A stretch of DNA of 64,000 nucleotides from Proteobacteria bacterium DTSAM18 (GCA_028767165.1 JARACJ010000008.1:124001-188000); one strand, 5' to 3'; positions 24,099-35,477 are shown, numbered from the stretch's first letter. The notes: generated by a model not told the origin, from the sequence alone. Made by a program: numbers and translations.

Positions 24099-25523
24099 AT
24101 GAGGACCTGGGGAATTCTTGCGGCACTGATGCTTGCCACCGGCTGCGGCTCCAAGAGCACCGACGCCCCCGAGCAGGCCGCCGCGCCGGCGGAGAAGGCC
24201 ATGCCTTCCAAGCCCGACGTCATCGTGATCACCCTCGACACCACGCGGGCCGATCACCTGGGCTCCTACGGCTACTTCCGCGACACCTCGCCCTTCTTCG
24301 ACAGCCTCGCCGCGCAGGGCGTGCTGTTCGAGCGGCTCGTGGTGCCCATGGCCACCACCCTGCCCACCCACACGTCGATGTTCACGGGCATCTACCCCAC
24401 CGAGCACGGCGTCCTGGCCAACGTGATCCACGGCGGCTCCCGGTTCGTCACCCGCCCCGGCGTGCGCCCCCTGGCGGGCTGGCTGTCCGAGCAGGGCTAC
24501 GCCACTGGCGGCTTCGTGAGCGCGGCGCCCCTCATCAAGAGCACCGGCATCGCCGAGGGCTACGCGGCGTACACCCAGCCCAACCGCATGGAGCGCCCCG
24601 GCGACCAGACCACCGACGACGCCATCGAGTGGCTGAAGACCGTGCCGGAAGACCAGCCCATGCACATGTGGGTCCACTACTACGACCCCCACAACCCCTT
24701 CCGCCCCGTCCCTCCCTACGACGAGCTGTTCACCACCGACAAGCAGCTGCAGCAGTGGGCCCGCGCCCGCAATGTCGCGCCGAGCACCAAGCGCCCCACC
24801 GGCGAGGTGGTCAAGGCCCTGCCCTCCATCAACGCCTACGACGGCGAGATCCGGTTCATGGACGACCAGATCAAGCGCCTGGCCGACGCCCTGAAGGCCG
24901 CCGGCCGCTGGGACGACGCCGTCATCGTCTTCATGGGCGACCACGGCGAAGGCCTGAACCAGCACGGCCAGCCCGGCCATGGCCTCGTCTGGGACGAGCA
25001 GCTCCACGCCCCGTTCCTCATCCTCGCGCCCGGCCTGAAGGCCCGCCGCGTGGCCGGCACGGTCAGCCCGGTCGACCTGCTGCCCACCCTCGCCGAGCTC
25101 ACCGGCATCGAGGGCTGGGAGGCCATGGCCGAGCAGTCCACCGGCATGAACGTCCTGGCGGAGGGCTACGAGGGCCGTCCCGTGCTCTCCCAGACCAGCG
25201 CCCGCCAGCTCATGTTCGACCGCAAGATGTCCTACACCCTCACCTCCGACACCGAGAAGTGTCGCTGGCAGGAGGGCGGCCGCGACGCCCTGTGGGATCT
25301 GTCGGCCGACCCCCACGAGCTGAACGCCGTCCACGAGGGAGAGGCCTTCGATGCCTGCATCCAGGCCCTGAAGACCGAGTTCGACCGCCAGACCGCCCAC
25401 GGCGCCTCCCTCGGCGAGGCCCGCACCGAGAAGATCGGCGATGCCGAGCTCGAGCAGCTCAAGGCGCTCGGCTACATGGACGACGATGCCGCCCACGGCA
25501 CCCAGGACACGCCCGCCCAGTGA
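24099..25523 (+). CDS. Sulfatase-fold lipoprotein hydrolase/transferase, paralog 2
   Basis: A 474-residue relative of the divergent gene. The ATG at 24099 (MRTWGILAALMLATGC, lipobox Cys16) follows GGAGG at six bases and is preferred over the ATG two codons upstream. LDTTRADHLGSYGY carries the first metal ligands, TTLPTHTSMFTG the nucleophile Thr87, and MGDHGEGLNQHG the second metal site. As in its neighbour the nucleophile is Thr. The C-terminus LKALGYMDDD matches the paralog's. The pair probably remodel an envelope lipid or glycan from the periplasmic face; substrate unknown. A clear terminator follows. Confidence 0.83.
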   Translation: MRTWGILAALMLATGCGSKSTDAPEQAAAPAEKAMPSKPDVIVITLDTTRADHLGSYGYFRDTSPFFDSLAAQGVLFERLVVPMATTLPTHTSMFTGIYPTEHGVLANVIHGGSRFVTRPGVRPLAGWLSEQGYATGGFVSAAPLIKSTGIAEGYAAYTQPNRMERPGDQTTDDAIEWLKTVPEDQPMHMWVHYYDPHNPFRPVPPYDELFTTDKQLQQWARARNVAPSTKRPTGEVVKALPSINAYDGEIRFMDDQIKRLADALKAAGRWDDAVIVFMGDHGEGLNQHGQPGHGLVWDEQLHAPFLILAPGLKARRVAGTVSPVDLLPTLAELTGIEGWEAMAEQSTGMNVLAEGYEGRPVLSQTSARQLMFDRKMSYTLTSDTEKCRWQEGGRDALWDLSADPHELNAVHEGEAFDACIQALKTEFDRQTAHGASLGEARTEKIGDAELEQLKALGYMDDDAAHGTQDTPAQ

Positions 25524-25543
25524 GTCCTCCGCGCTGATGCGAA

Positions 25544-25579
25544 GAGCCCCCCTCGCTCACGGCGTGGGGGGCTTTTTTT
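25544..25579 (+). terminator. Intrinsic terminator
   Basis: AGCCCCCC (25545-25552) pairs with GGGGGGCT (25566-25573), followed by a run of seven T. It ends the sulfatase-fold gene and separates it from the convergent giant gene. Confidence 0.9.
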
Positions 25580-25601
25580 GTCGTCGAGGGGTGGTCAGGC
25601 C

Positions 25602-28600
25602 TCAGGTGTCATCGAGCAGGTCGACCCACCCGTTCCGCTCGTCGGTGTCGAGCGGCGCGCCGGTGTCCTCCGTCTCCTCGTACTCCACCTCGACGGACAT
25701 GAAGCCGTCCGGCTCGTCGTCGCGGAAGCCCCCGTCGTCGAAGACCGTGGGGTCGTCCTCCTCGTCCTCCTCGACCAGTGCGGCCGGGAGCGGTCGTCGA
25801 GGCGCCTCGTCGGTGTCGAGGCCGTCCAGGTCCAGCCAGGCATCCGGCGCATCACTGGCGGCGGCCAGGGTCTCCACCTGCGCGGCCTCCTGGGCGGCCT
25901 TGCGCTCCGCTTCGAGGCGGGCGGTCTCGGCAGCCTTGCGCTCGGCTTCCAGACGGGCTTCCTCTTCGGCCTTCCGCTCAGCTTCGAGGCGGGCAGCTTC
26001 CTCGGCGGCCTTGCGCTCTGCTTCGAGACGGGCTTCCTCGGCGGCCTTCCGCTCCGCTTCGAGACGCGCGGCTTCCTCGGCGGCCTTCCGCTCCGCTTCG
26101 AGACGGGCAGCCTCCTCGGCAGCCTTCCGCTCCGCTTCGAGGCGGGCAGCCTCCTCGGCGGCCTTCCGCTCCGCTTCGAGACGGGCAGCTTCCTCGGCGG
26201 CCTTCCGCTCCGCTTCGAGACGGGCTTCCTCGGCGGCCTTGCGCTCCGCTTCGAGACGGGCAGCCTCCTCGGCGGCCTTGCGCTCAGCTTCGAGACGGGC
26301 AGCTTCCTCGGCAGCCTTGCGCTCCGCTTCGAGACGGGCTTCCTCGGCGGCCTTCCGCTCCGCTTCGAGACGCGCGGCTTCCTCGGCGGCCTTCCGCTCC
26401 GCTTCGAGACGGGCCTCCTCGGCAGCCTTCCGCTCCGCTTCGAGACGCGCAGCTTCCTCGGCGGCCTTCCGCTCCGCTTCGAGACGGGCTTCCTCGGCAG
26501 CCTTCCGCTCCGCTTCGAGACGGGCTTCCTCGGCAGCCTTCCGCTCCGCTTCGAGACGCGCGGCTTCCTCGGCGGCCTTCCGCTCCGCTTCGATACGGGC
26601 TTCCTCGGCGGCCTTCCGCTCCGCTTCGAGACGGGCCGCTTCCTCGGCGGCCTTCCGCTCCGCTTCGAGTCGGGCGGCTTCCTCGGCGGCCTTCCGCTCC
26701 GCTTCGAGGCGGGCTTCCTCAGCGGCCTTCCGCTCCGCATCCAGCCGCTCACTTTCGGCGATCAGGGCCTGGCGCACCCGACGCGCCTCCTCCTGGGTCC
26801 AGAAGCGCATCCAGGGCTGGACCCGGGGGAGCTGGTCGGCGAGCTCGGCCGCTGCGAGCTCCTCCTGGCTGCGACTGTTCGCCTCATCGTGGGCCGCGTC
26901 GGCCACGGCACCCCCCTCGTCGGGCAGGGCGCCGAGGGGCGCCTCCTGTGCGCGCATGAGCACGTCCAGCACGCTCTGGCGCTCGGCCCGCGAGACGTCC
27001 TCCGCCACCGCCTCGACGGCCTCACGCGCTTCGGCCCCTTCGGGGCACGCCTCGCCACGGAACCACAGCGCCGTAGCCTGCTCCTCCCGCTTCGTGGCCT
27101 CCGTAGCCATCGTTCGCAGCCACTTCTCCTCGGCGGCCTTCCGCTCGGCTTCGAGACGGGCGGCCTCCTCAGCGGCCTTCCGCTCGGCCTCCAGACGCGC
27201 CTCCTCGGCAGCCTTCCGCTCGGCCTCCAGACGCGCCTCCTCGGCGGCCTTCCGCTCGGCCTCCAGACGCGCCTCCTCGGCAGCCTTCCGCTCCGCCTCC
27301 AGACGCGCCTCCTCGGCAGCCTTCCGCTCCGCCTCCAGACGCGCCTCCTCGGCGGCCTTCCGCTCCGCCTCCAGACGCGCCTCCTCGGCGGCCTTCCGCT
27401 CGGCTTCGAGACGGGCGGCCTCCTCAGCAGCCTTCCGTTCCGCTTCCAGGCGCGCTGCCTCCAGTGCGGCCTCCCGCTCGAGGCGAAGGCGGTCCTCTTC
27501 GGCGGCCTTGCGCTCGGCCTCCTTGACCGCCGCGGCAGCCGCCTTCGCGTCCTCCTCGGCCATCGCCGCTTCGATGTCGGCCTCGTCCTCGACCTCGTCG
27601 TCCCAGGCCTCGAACAGCCAGCCATCCTCCACGTCCGACCCGTCGTCGGACACGTCGCCAGGCTCTCCGCCGAACGCGTCGCCGGCCTCTCCGCCGGCCT
27701 GTTCGTCGGACGCGTCATCGACAGCCGCCTCGACCACGTCCAGTGGCCCGGTGACGTCCGAGGGCGCGGCGACGTCCGAGGACTCGTCGGCCCAGAGCTC
27801 TTCGGCGACCTGCTCCACGAGCTCGGGATCCACCGGCGACGCCACGTCCTCGACCGTGGGCTCGTCGAACTCCGGCTCGACGAGCAGCTCCATGGGCACC
27901 GCCATCGGGGTCTCGGCGGTGTCTTCCTCCAGCCAGCCCTCATCGGCCGCGTCGGCCATGCTCTCGTCGAGCCAGTCGGTGGACGCATCGAGCCCGGAGA
28001 ACACCGGGTCCTCATCGGCCGCGACCTCATCGCCCGCCACCTCATCGCCCGCCACCTCATCGGTAGGGACGGGCTCGCTGGCGGGCGTCTCGAGGACGGC
28101 GTCGTCGTGCATCAGATCGGCCATCAGCGCGTCGAGTGCATCGTCGCCGAGCTCGGTTTCCTCGGACCCTTCCGCGGCCTGTGCCGGCACCGGGACCTCC
28201 ACCTCGTCGTCGTCGAGGGTCCAGCCGTCGTCGAAGATGGTGTTGACCGGACGCTGGACCTCGAAGGCCTCTTCGTCGACCGACTCGGGCTCCTCGCCGG
28301 CACTCTCCGCGCGCAGGATGCCGAGCTCGCGAAGCTCCTCGAGCTTGCGCTGGGCCTCGGCACGGGCCTCCGCCGCACGGCGCGCCCGCTCGGCCTTGCG
28401 CCGGGCGACGAGCTCCTGCTGGACCTGGGCACCTCCGCTCCAGCCCGCGTCGAAGTCGTCCCACAGCGTGCGCTCGCTCGCCCCGGCGCCGGAACCCTGC
28501 TGGGCGTCGGGCACCTCGTGGTGGGCATCCCTTCGCAGCTCCCGGGCGAAGATCGCCTGCAGCAGCTTGTGGGACGGGGCTTCCTTGATGACCTGGGTGC

Positions 28601-31600
28601 GCTGGAGCACCCGCAGCTCGTGGGCCACCTGGCGGCGCTGGTCGAGCGACGCCCTGGCCTCCTCGATGGTGGCCTGCACGGCATCCCAGCGGGTCTTCTG
28701 CGCCTTCACGACCCGCTGCTGACGCGTGCGCCGGACCCGATCGTTGTGGACCGCCGCGGCCTGTGCCGCCTCTCGCCGGGCCTTCGCCGCGCGCTGGCGC
28801 TGGCGGATCATCTCGCGGCGCTCCTCGATCATCCGGTTGCGCTCCTTGACGAGCGCCTCGTGACGCGCGGCGAAGAGGCGGCCGAACAGGCCTGAGGGCT
28901 TCTCCGGCGGGGGCGGAAGATCCGGAAGGGGCTCCTCGTCCTCGAAGGCGATCTCCTCCACCAGCGACTCCTCCTCCTCGAGGAAGTCGTCGTCGATCGC
29001 CACCTCGACCACGGACGGCCCTCCACCGACGACGTCGATGCCTGTGCCGGCGGCGTCCGAGCCCTGATCCATGACCGCGAGATCCGCGGCCAGCGCGGAG
29101 ATGACCCACCCAGGCGTGCGCCGGATGGCCACGCGACGCCAGGGGCTCTCGGGGCCGAAGGGGCGCTGGATGGGATGTGCCTCGAGGACGCGCAGGACGG
29201 AGGGATCGGTGCTCTCGTGGCGCCAGGTCTTCAGCTCGTTGTGACGCAGCTCGAGGCCCCAGGTCTCGGACAGCATGCGGGTGAGCAGGGACAGCGGTGC
29301 GGGCGGGTAGTCGCGCTCGCCCCCGGCCACACCGTGCTCCGGGAGCTCGTGGGCGTAGCCGAGCCGCCCCGCGCGGGCGAGGAACTCACGGGTGACCAGC
29401 CAGCCGGTGTCGCGCCGGGTGAGCTCCCCTCCCTCGCGGCGGGGTGCGAAGAGCTGCTCGATGGGCTGCTCCATGCCACCGAGCCGCTGGGCCCACCGGC
29501 GCCGCTCCGTGTCGGCGAAGGAATCGGGGTGGGAGACCCTCACCTCGTGCCCCACCGGCACCGGCGCGCCTTCGACATCCTCGGGCTCCAGGCCGTCGCG
29601 AAGGTGGAAGCGGTGGATGCGGCGCCCGTGCTCGTCGAGGGAGTCGAAGACCACACGACTCACCACGCCCCGGAAGGCGGCGTCGTCTTCTCGGATGATC
29701 TCGCCGAGCTGCAGGACACGCTCCTCGGTGAGGGCCTGGGAGAGCCACTCGGCGTGGGTGCGGCTGGACTCTCCGGCGTTCTTGCGCGCCACCTCGACCA
29801 CGACGGACGGCTGCGTGCCGAGCACCGACGCCAGACGGCGCAGGGCCGCGCGACTCCATGCGTGCACGAGGGGCTCCGACGCCCGCTCGGACCAGGCGGC
29901 CACACGCAGCAGGGCTGCGGGCGTGCCCCGGAGGAACAACACCCGGGGATCCCCGCCCGGAAAGGAGATGTCCTTGGCCAGATCCACCGGACCCGACCAC
30001 TCGGGCGACTCGATGCGATCGGCGAGCAGCTCTATCTCCTCGTCGGTGGCGAACAGCGCATCGACGAAGGTCATGAACAGGCGGACGGCGTGCCGATCCG
30101 CCTTGGGCGATGCGGCCATGTGGGCCAGCTCGCTGCGCAGCGTGACGAGGGACTCGAGGGACAGCCGGTGGCGCAGGGCCCACAGCAGCCTGGCGGAGTG
30201 CTTGAGCGGCAGGAACCAGTCGACCTTGCGGGACGCCGAGTGGATCGCCGAGAGCATCCACACCCGCGCCTCGGCGGACATCTTCACGCCGGATCGGTAG
30301 CGCAGCGTGGTGAGGCCGAGGTCGACCACGAAGCCCGGCAGGCGACCCGCCTTCTGCTCGGCCAGGATGGCATCCATGAGGCGGTCGGACGCGTGATCGG
30401 AGACCTCCTGGCACACCACCAGCGCTCGCTGGACGACCCAGCGCACGCCGGGATCGGTGACCTCCTCGAGGCACTCCCGCAGCTTGACCACCGAGCGGGG
30501 GTCCGGGATGCGCTCGAGGACCTTGGCGGCCTCCTGGCGGATGCGGTGCTCGGGATGCTCGAGCATGTCCCACAGGCCTTCGAGGCTGCGCTCACCGGCG
30601 CTGCGAAGACCCAGGTGACACGCCGCGCGCGCCCCCGGATCGGTGGAGCTGAGGTAGCGGAGGAAGGTGGAGACCGCCGCAGCCGGTGCATGGACCGCGA
30701 GCACGTGCAGCAGCAGCCGGAGCCGGTGGGGATCGGCCACGTCGACACGACGCTTCAGCGGACGGTACAGCGCACTGCCGAGGATGCGGCCGGCACCCAT
30801 CAGCCAGCTCGGGTGGAACGCAGGGTGGTCGGCCAGGCGGGCCACGACCCAGCCCGTGGCGGGATCGTCCCGGAAGGCGACGATGGCGTCGAGCCACGCG
30901 AGAGGCTCCTCGCCCGTGATCACCAGCTGCCCCTGGGCCCATTTCTGGACCACCGCCAGACCGGCGACACCGACATCCTCGTAGTCGCTCCAGGCGCCGC
31001 CGTCGGTGGCCGCCAGGGCATCGAGCATGGTGCGCCGCAGGGAGCGCGCGAGCCTGTGCTCGGCCTCGAGGAGGGCCAGCTCGGCCTCGGAGCGCCCCTG
31101 GGCATCACAGATGCGCTGCAGCTTGGAGCGGACCTCCGACACGTCTTCGTCGACGAGGGCCGCGCGGGCGACGTCGCGCACCTCGCCGTTGGGGGGCAGC
31201 GCCTCGAGCAGCTCCGCGCCCGCGAGCCGGGTGCCCCGACGGTTGGATCGCAGCATGGGCTCGAGCACCGGCAGCGCGGCGTTCTCGTACACGCCGAAGC
31301 CGGCGCGGATGGTCTCCCGGAGCTGGTGGCTTCCGCCTTCGAACGCCACCACGAGCGGCTCGATGGCCTGGGGCGAGGCGCTGTGCACCAACGCGGACGC
31401 GAACACGCGCCGGTTGAGGTCGCCCGCGCGGCTCATGCCCTCGACCAGGAACTGCACGCCGGCCTCCCCCACCCCGGCCAGGGCATCCGCCGCGACCTCC
31501 TGGAAGGTGTCGAAGGTGGCCGTGTGGTGGAACCGGGACTCCTCCCCGAGATCGCGCTGCACCTGGAACTTGCGGTGGGACATCCCGGACAGCTCGCCGA

Positions 31601-32603
31601 TGGCCCACTCGAGGACGGTCTGGCTGGGGCATGCGGAGACGTATCGCCAGCGAAGGAACGGGGTTTCCAGCATCAGGCGCTGCCGGGCCTCGAGAGGCAG
31701 CTGCTCGAGTGCTGCCAGCACCCCGGGCACGGCGTCGATGCGGCGGTTGCGAGCGACCGCCTTCTGCACCACCTGGGCGAAGAAGGAGGGATCGAGATCC
31801 CGCTGGACGAGCTGTGCCATGTGGGCCAGCGCCGCCGCGAGGGCGGGCGCCAGATCCCCCCACTGCTGCCCTTCGGCCACCTCGACATCGGCCTCGTGGA
31901 TCACGCGGTCGGCGAGACGGAGCAGCTCGTCCCAGTAGCGGCCTCCCCCTTCGAGGATGCGGGCGAGCGCCCAACGGGGCGAGGCATCGTACAGGCGCAC
32001 CAGCAGCCAGAGCCTGCGCTGCTCGGGCACGTGCTCGGCGCAAGGCCGCAGGCGGGACGAGCCGGTGACGGGCACCGGCTCCTCCGCCACCACCCGGGCG
32101 ACGGTGGTCCACCAGCGCGCGGCGGGCCACGCGTGGTCGAAACCCTGCCAGAAGCCCTGTGACTCGAGCTGGGGACTGGGCACGCCCCGGTGGACGAACG
32201 CGACGGCGATGTCGTGGAGGGCGTCGTCGTCGAGGAACGAGGGGTCGATCACCTTGTGGCGGACCAGGCCCCACAACACGACCCGGCGGACCTTGGGGAC
32301 CACGTCTCGAGAGAGCAGCTCGAGGGATTCGGCCTGGTGCAGGTTGGCCTCGAGCAGGGCCTCCCAGCCTTCGTGCCAGCCCTTGAGCGGGACGTCATGG
32401 CGGCCGAGCGCCGCCTCCATGAGCGAGACCACATCCCTGGGCGTGGTGGGCACCCGCGACATGAGCAGCAGGTTGTCGCGACTCGGCCGCCAGCCGGGAT
32501 CCGCGACGGCCCGCCACAGGGCGACGCCTGCGCGGCCCTCGGCGTCGAAGGTGTCCACCTCGGGGGTGACGGCGGGATCCTGCTGGTCCACTTGATCGTT
32601 CAT
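25602..32603 (-). CDS. Giant helical-repeat/coiled-coil protein with ERKAAEE repeat arrays
   Basis: A 2,333-residue cytoplasmic-looking protein, no signal or membrane span. Residues 1-1200 are Leu-rich helical repeats of HEAT/ARM type (for example [20 protein letters not shown]). About 1270-1480 is a basic Arg/Gln-rich coiled coil ([12 protein letters not shown]), about 1480-1700 an acidic low-complexity stretch. Then come about 9 copies of a 12/13-residue unit ([12 protein letters not shown]), a unique spacer of about 120 residues, about 23 more copies, and an acidic tail ending GWVDLLDDT. The arrays should form very long single alpha-helices or coiled coils. The start ATG at 32603 is the first plausible one, with a poor ribosome-binding site. 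Scaffold or cytoskeletal role is conceivable; no family recognised. Confidence 0.75.
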   Translation of the reverse strand: MNDQVDQQDPAVTPEVDTFDAEGRAGVALWRAVADPGWRPSRDNLLLMSRVPTTPRDVVSLMEAALGRHDVPLKGWHEGWEALLEANLHQAESLELLSRDVVPKVRRVVLWGLVRHKVIDPSFLDDDALHDIAVAFVHRGVPSPQLESQGFWQGFDHAWPAARWWTTVARVVAEEPVPVTGSSRLRPCAEHVPEQRRLWLLVRLYDASPRWALARILEGGGRYWDELLRLADRVIHEADVEVAEGQQWGDLAPALAAALAHMAQLVQRDLDPSFFAQVVQKAVARNRRIDAVPGVLAALEQLPLEARQRLMLETPFLRWRYVSACPSQTVLEWAIGELSGMSHRKFQVQRDLGEESRFHHTATFDTFQEVAADALAGVGEAGVQFLVEGMSRAGDLNRRVFASALVHSASPQAIEPLVVAFEGGSHQLRETIRAGFGVYENAALPVLEPMLRSNRRGTRLAGAELLEALPPNGEVRDVARAALVDEDVSEVRSKLQRICDAQGRSEAELALLEAEHRLARSLRRTMLDALAATDGGAWSDYEDVGVAGLAVVQKWAQGQLVITGEEPLAWLDAIVAFRDDPATGWVVARLADHPAFHPSWLMGAGRILGSALYRPLKRRVDVADPHRLRLLLHVLAVHAPAAAVSTFLRYLSSTDPGARAACHLGLRSAGERSLEGLWDMLEHPEHRIRQEAAKVLERIPDPRSVVKLRECLEEVTDPGVRWVVQRALVVCQEVSDHASDRLMDAILAEQKAGRLPGFVVDLGLTTLRYRSGVKMSAEARVWMLSAIHSASRKVDWFLPLKHSARLLWALRHRLSLESLVTLRSELAHMAASPKADRHAVRLFMTFVDALFATDEEIELLADRIESPEWSGPVDLAKDISFPGGDPRVLFLRGTPAALLRVAAWSERASEPLVHAWSRAALRRLASVLGTQPSVVVEVARKNAGESSRTHAEWLSQALTEERVLQLGEIIREDDAAFRGVVSRVVFDSLDEHGRRIHRFHLRDGLEPEDVEGAPVPVGHEVRVSHPDSFADTERRRWAQRLGGMEQPIEQLFAPRREGGELTRRDTGWLVTREFLARAGRLGYAHELPEHGVAGGERDYPPAPLSLLTRMLSETWGLELRHNELKTWRHESTDPSVLRVLEAHPIQRPFGPESPWRRVAIRRTPGWVISALAADLAVMDQGSDAAGTGIDVVGGGPSVVEVAIDDDFLEEEESLVEEIAFEDEEPLPDLPPPPEKPSGLFGRLFAARHEALVKERNRMIEERREMIRQRQRAAKARREAAQAAAVHNDRVRRTRQQRVVKAQKTRWDAVQATIEEARASLDQRRQVAHELRVLQRTQVIKEAPSHKLLQAIFARELRRDAHHEVPDAQQGSGAGASERTLWDDFDAGWSGGAQVQQELVARRKAERARRAAEARAEAQRKLEELRELGILRAESAGEEPESVDEEAFEVQRPVNTIFDDGWTLDDDEVEVPVPAQAAEGSEETELGDDALDALMADLMHDDAVLETPASEPVPTDEVAGDEVAGDEVAADEDPVFSGLDASTDWLDESMADAADEGWLEEDTAETPMAVPMELLVEPEFDEPTVEDVASPVDPELVEQVAEELWADESSDVAAPSDVTGPLDVVEAAVDDASDEQAGGEAGDAFGGEPGDVSDDGSDVEDGWLFEAWDDEVEDEADIEAAMAEEDAKAAAAAVKEAERKAAEEDRLRLEREAALEAARLEAERKAAEEAARLEAERKAAEEARLEAERKAAEEARLEAERKAAEEARLEAERKAAEEARLEAERKAAEEARLEAERKAAEEARLEAERKAAEEAARLEAERKAAEEKWLRTMATEATKREEQATALWFRGEACPEGAEAREAVEAVAEDVSRAERQSVLDVLMRAQEAPLGALPDEGGAVADAAHDEANSRSQEELAAAELADQLPRVQPWMRFWTQEEARRVRQALIAESERLDAERKAAEEARLEAERKAAEEAARLEAERKAAEEAARLEAERKAAEEARIEAERKAAEEAARLEAERKAAEEARLEAERKAAEEARLEAERKAAEEAARLEAERKAAEEARLEAERKAAEEAARLEAERKAAEEARLEAERKAAEEAARLEAERKAAEEAARLEAERKAAEEARLEAERKAAEEAARLEAERKAAEEAARLEAERKAAEEAARLEAERKAAEEAARLEAERKAAEEARLEAERKAAEEAARLEAERKAEEEARLEAERKAAETARLEAERKAAQEAAQVETLAAASDAPDAWLDLDGLDTDEAPRRPLPAALVEEDEEDDPTVFDDGGFRDDEPDGFMSVEVEYEETEDTGAPLDTDERNGWVDLLDDT
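25890..26750 (-). repeat. Coding tandem repeat, array 2 (36/39-base unit)
   Basis: About 23 direct copies of a 36- or 39-base unit inside the giant gene, encoding (A)[12 protein letters not shown]. The 39-base units add one Ala codon. Neighbouring copies are near identical at DNA level, for example CTTCCGCTCCGCTTCGAGAC on the plus strand. Not a CRISPR array: no spacers. Confidence 0.9.
27130..27470 (-). repeat. Coding tandem repeat, array 1 (36/39-base unit)
   Basis: About 9 copies of the same unit, mostly the 36-base form. These use GCCTCCAGACG (plus strand) where array 2 uses GCTTCGAGACG, so each array is internally homogenised with its own codon variants. Confidence 0.85.
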
Positions 32604-32814
32604 CGGTCTGTGCAGTGCCTCGTTCGCCGGACGCCGGACCAGCCGCCCGCGCCGTGTACCGGATGGTGGCACGTTGCGGGAGACCTGGAATAATGGGCCT
32701 ACCCCAATGCATTCCACCGACTCCAGGGGGACTCCCGCGCAGCATACCGGAGTCCCGCCCTCCGATCCAGACGCCACGGCACGCAGTCTCACGAGGCGCG
32801 GCCGCCAAGACGGA

Positions 32815-32844
32815 CAAAGCCCGGATGGCAGGACCATCCGGGCT
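32815..32844 (-). terminator. Intrinsic terminator of the radical SAM/DUF2344 gene
   Basis: A perfect 11-bp stem, AGCCCGGATGG (32818-32828) with CCATCCGGGCT (32834-32844) and a 5-base loop. On the minus strand it is followed by TTGTCC. It lies 24 bases past the stop at 32868. Confidence 0.8.
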
Positions 32845-32867
32845 CATGGGCACCCCAAGGAAAGGGG

Positions 32868-35477
32868 TCAGGCCTCGGCGTGCCAGGACTCGTCGATGCC
32901 CACCACTCCCTCGGGGGTGGCGCGGAGCGTGTTCACCTTGAGCACCCGGGCCATCGCCGGATCCTCGGTGAGCATGGGCACGATCTCGGAGGGCTTGCCG
33001 GGCTTGCCGTCGCTGGTGACCAGGCGGAGGGCCACGGTGGGCACCTTGCCGGGCTCGACCCGGATCTCGTCGATCATGGGTCGGACGTCGACGGTGCGCA
33101 TCACGCGGGCACGGGGCCCGCGTCCCTTGCGGTTGGAGCGGGTCTTTCCACGACGCTCGATGAGCAGCTCGGAGGCCTCGGCCAGCTCGGCCACCTTGGC
33201 GGTGACCTCGTCGAGGGACATGTGGGGCAGCTGCACCCGGTAGTCGCCACCGTGGTTCTGGCCCATCAGCGAAGGCGCCTTGAGACGCACCTGGGATGCC
33301 GACAGGACCTCGAAGCCCTCCGGCAGCACGGCGCGCAGGCTCTCGACGAAGGTGGACAGCTCGACCGACTTGGTGAGCGAGATGTCCATGTACTCGCCGA
33401 GGGACTCCTCACCGAGGGGCAGCGCCGCGGAGAACGCCACCTTGGGGTGCGGGTGGAAGCCCTGGCTGTATGCGAGCGGGGTCTTGATGCGGCGCAGGGC
33501 ACGGATCCATGCGGTCATGGACTCGAGGTGCGACAGGAAGCGCGCGGTGCCGGTGCGGCCGATGCGCAGCCACAGGCGCTGCACGACCTCGGGTGCGGGG
33601 ACGGGCTCGCGCACCTTGCGCTCGAACTTCTCCTCCTCCTTGCGGCCCTCGATGGAGGTACGCAGCATGGAGGCGCACAGCTCGCGCTCCTCGGAGATGA
33701 CGCCGCACTTGTGGCAGCGCTTGTGGCGGCAGTCCTGGGCGTGCTTGAGCTCGACCGCCCGCTCCCAGTCGGCCTGCAGCCAGGACTTGGGGATGAGGAC
33801 GTCGATGTGGTCCCAGGGAAGGCGCTCGTCGAGGGCGCGCTCACGGAAGGCGTAGTCGACGTCGTAGTCGATGGCCTCGACAGCCTGCATCCACTTGCCG
33901 AACTGCATGTGCTCGTGCCAGGCGTCGAAGCGACATCCGAGCTCGAAGGCCTTCTCGATGAGGTCGGCGGCGCGGCGGTCGGCGCGGGAGACCAGGCCCT
34001 CGAGGAAGGTCTCCTCGGGCTGGTGGCGACCGAACTTCACCGCTTTCGACTTCAGGGCGCCCTGCAGGATGTCCTGCTTGCGACGGGTCTCGTCGATCTT
34101 GATCTGCTCGGCCCACTGGAAGGGCGTGAAGGGCTTGGGCACGAAGGTGGACACGCCGAGGTTCACCCGGGCGCGCTGGTTGTGCTTGCGGCCCTCGGCC
34201 AGGGTGCGCTCCGCCAGATCGGCGATGGCGAGGATGTCGTCGTCGCGCTCGGTGGGCAGACCGATCATGAAGTACAGCTTGACGTGGCTCCACTTCAGGG
34301 AGAACGCCTTGGTGGCCATGTCGAGCAGATCCTCGTCGGGGATCCACTTGTTGATCACGGCGCGCAGGCGGGGGCTGGCGGCCTCCGGGGCCACCGTGAG
34401 GCCGGTGCGGCGGACGTCGGCCACCATGTCGGCCAGGTCGACGCTGAAGCTGTCGAGGCGCAGCGAGGGCAGCGAGACGGAGACGTGCTGGTCCTTGACC
34501 GTCTCGACGGTGTTCTCGACCAGCTGACGCACCCGGGAGTGGTCGCAGGTGGACAGCGAGACGAGGCTGACCTCCTCGTAGCCGGTGTTGTCGAGGGTCT
34601 TCTGCAGCAGCTCGTCGACCTTGCTCAGGGACCGCTCACGCACCGGACGGGTGACCATGCCCGCCTGGCAGAAGCGGCAGCCCTGGGTACAGCCACGGAG
34701 CACCTCGAGGGAGATGCGGTCGTGGACCTGCTGGGCGTAGGGCACGATGTAGTCGGTGGGGAACGTGGCGCCGTTCAGATCCTTCACGAGACGCTTGCGG
34801 ATCTTGGGGTGCCCCTCCTTGGGGACCCAGGCGCCGTGCTCGTTCTGCTCGAAGGGGTACAGCTCGGGGACGTACACGCCCTCCATCTCCGACAGGCGCA
34901 GCAGCTTGGCCTTGCGGGAGGCACCCTTGAGCTCGCGCAGGATGGCCGCGATCTCGACGATGGCATCCTCGCCGTCACCGATGAGGAAGAAGTCGATGAA
35001 CGGGGCGATGGGCTCGGGGTTGAACACCGCCGGACCACCCGCGAAGACGATCGGGTGCTCGTCGCCGCGATCCTTGGTGCGCAGGGGCATGCCCGCCATG
35101 TCGATGACATTGAGGATGTTGGTGTAGTTCAGCTCGGACTGCAGCGTGAAGCCGATGCCGTCGAACTGGTCGAGGGAGTCCTTGGACTCCAGCGCGAACA
35201 GGGGCAGATCCCGGGAACGCAGCTCGCGCTCCATGTCGATGCCCGGCGCGTACACGCGCTCGCAGCTCGCCCAGGGCAGCTGGTTGAGGCACTTGTACAG
35301 GATGTGCACGCCGAGGTTGCCGAGGCCGAGATCGTACAGATCCGGGAAGCACAGGGCAAAGCGCACCTCCACCGACTCGGCGGTGTTGTGCGAGGCGTTC
35401 ACCTCGGTGCCGAGGTAGCGGGAGGGCTTCTCCACGCGGGGCAGGATGTCGTTCTGCAGCACTTCTTGCAGGTTCAT
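32868..35477 (-). CDS. B12-binding-like radical SAM protein fused to DUF2344
   Basis: An 869-residue protein combining the TIGR03960-type radical SAM family with a C-terminal DUF2344 (TIGR03936) domain. Residues 1-200 are a B12-binding-like Rossmann domain (CFPDLYDLGLGNLG). The radical SAM cluster motif is C263-x3-C267-x2-C270 (GCTQGCRFCQAG), and DUF2344 begins near 640 (FLSHLESMTAWIRALRR). A Cys cluster (CRHKRCHKCG) precedes it and may bind zinc. The two halves are often fused or adjacent and frequently sit near ribonuclease G genes; an RNA-modification role has been suspected but is not established. The ATG follows GAGGG, and it has its own terminator. Confidence 0.9.
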   Translation of the reverse strand: MNLQEVLQNDILPRVEKPSRYLGTEVNASHNTAESVEVRFALCFPDLYDLGLGNLGVHILYKCLNQLPWASCERVYAPGIDMERELRSRDLPLFALESKDSLDQFDGIGFTLQSELNYTNILNVIDMAGMPLRTKDRGDEHPIVFAGGPAVFNPEPIAPFIDFFLIGDGEDAIVEIAAILRELKGASRKAKLLRLSEMEGVYVPELYPFEQNEHGAWVPKEGHPKIRKRLVKDLNGATFPTDYIVPYAQQVHDRISLEVLRGCTQGCRFCQAGMVTRPVRERSLSKVDELLQKTLDNTGYEEVSLVSLSTCDHSRVRQLVENTVETVKDQHVSVSLPSLRLDSFSVDLADMVADVRRTGLTVAPEAASPRLRAVINKWIPDEDLLDMATKAFSLKWSHVKLYFMIGLPTERDDDILAIADLAERTLAEGRKHNQRARVNLGVSTFVPKPFTPFQWAEQIKIDETRRKQDILQGALKSKAVKFGRHQPEETFLEGLVSRADRRAADLIEKAFELGCRFDAWHEHMQFGKWMQAVEAIDYDVDYAFRERALDERLPWDHIDVLIPKSWLQADWERAVELKHAQDCRHKRCHKCGVISEERELCASMLRTSIEGRKEEEKFERKVREPVPAPEVVQRLWLRIGRTGTARFLSHLESMTAWIRALRRIKTPLAYSQGFHPHPKVAFSAALPLGEESLGEYMDISLTKSVELSTFVESLRAVLPEGFEVLSASQVRLKAPSLMGQNHGGDYRVQLPHMSLDEVTAKVAELAEASELLIERRGKTRSNRKGRGPRARVMRTVDVRPMIDEIRVEPGKVPTVALRLVTSDGKPGKPSEIVPMLTEDPAMARVLKVNTLRATPEGVVGIDESWHAEA

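Noticed and set aside
25890-26750. CRISPR array
   Set aside because: The regular repeats have no spacers and stay in frame within a coding region.
25441-28895. Two plus-strand open frames of over 1,000 codons opposite the giant gene
   Set aside because: They are mirror images of the ERKAAEE arrays: Ser/Arg/Ala and Gly/Leu/Phe low complexity, no start context, no domain. The minus-strand frame has the natural heptad-like composition.
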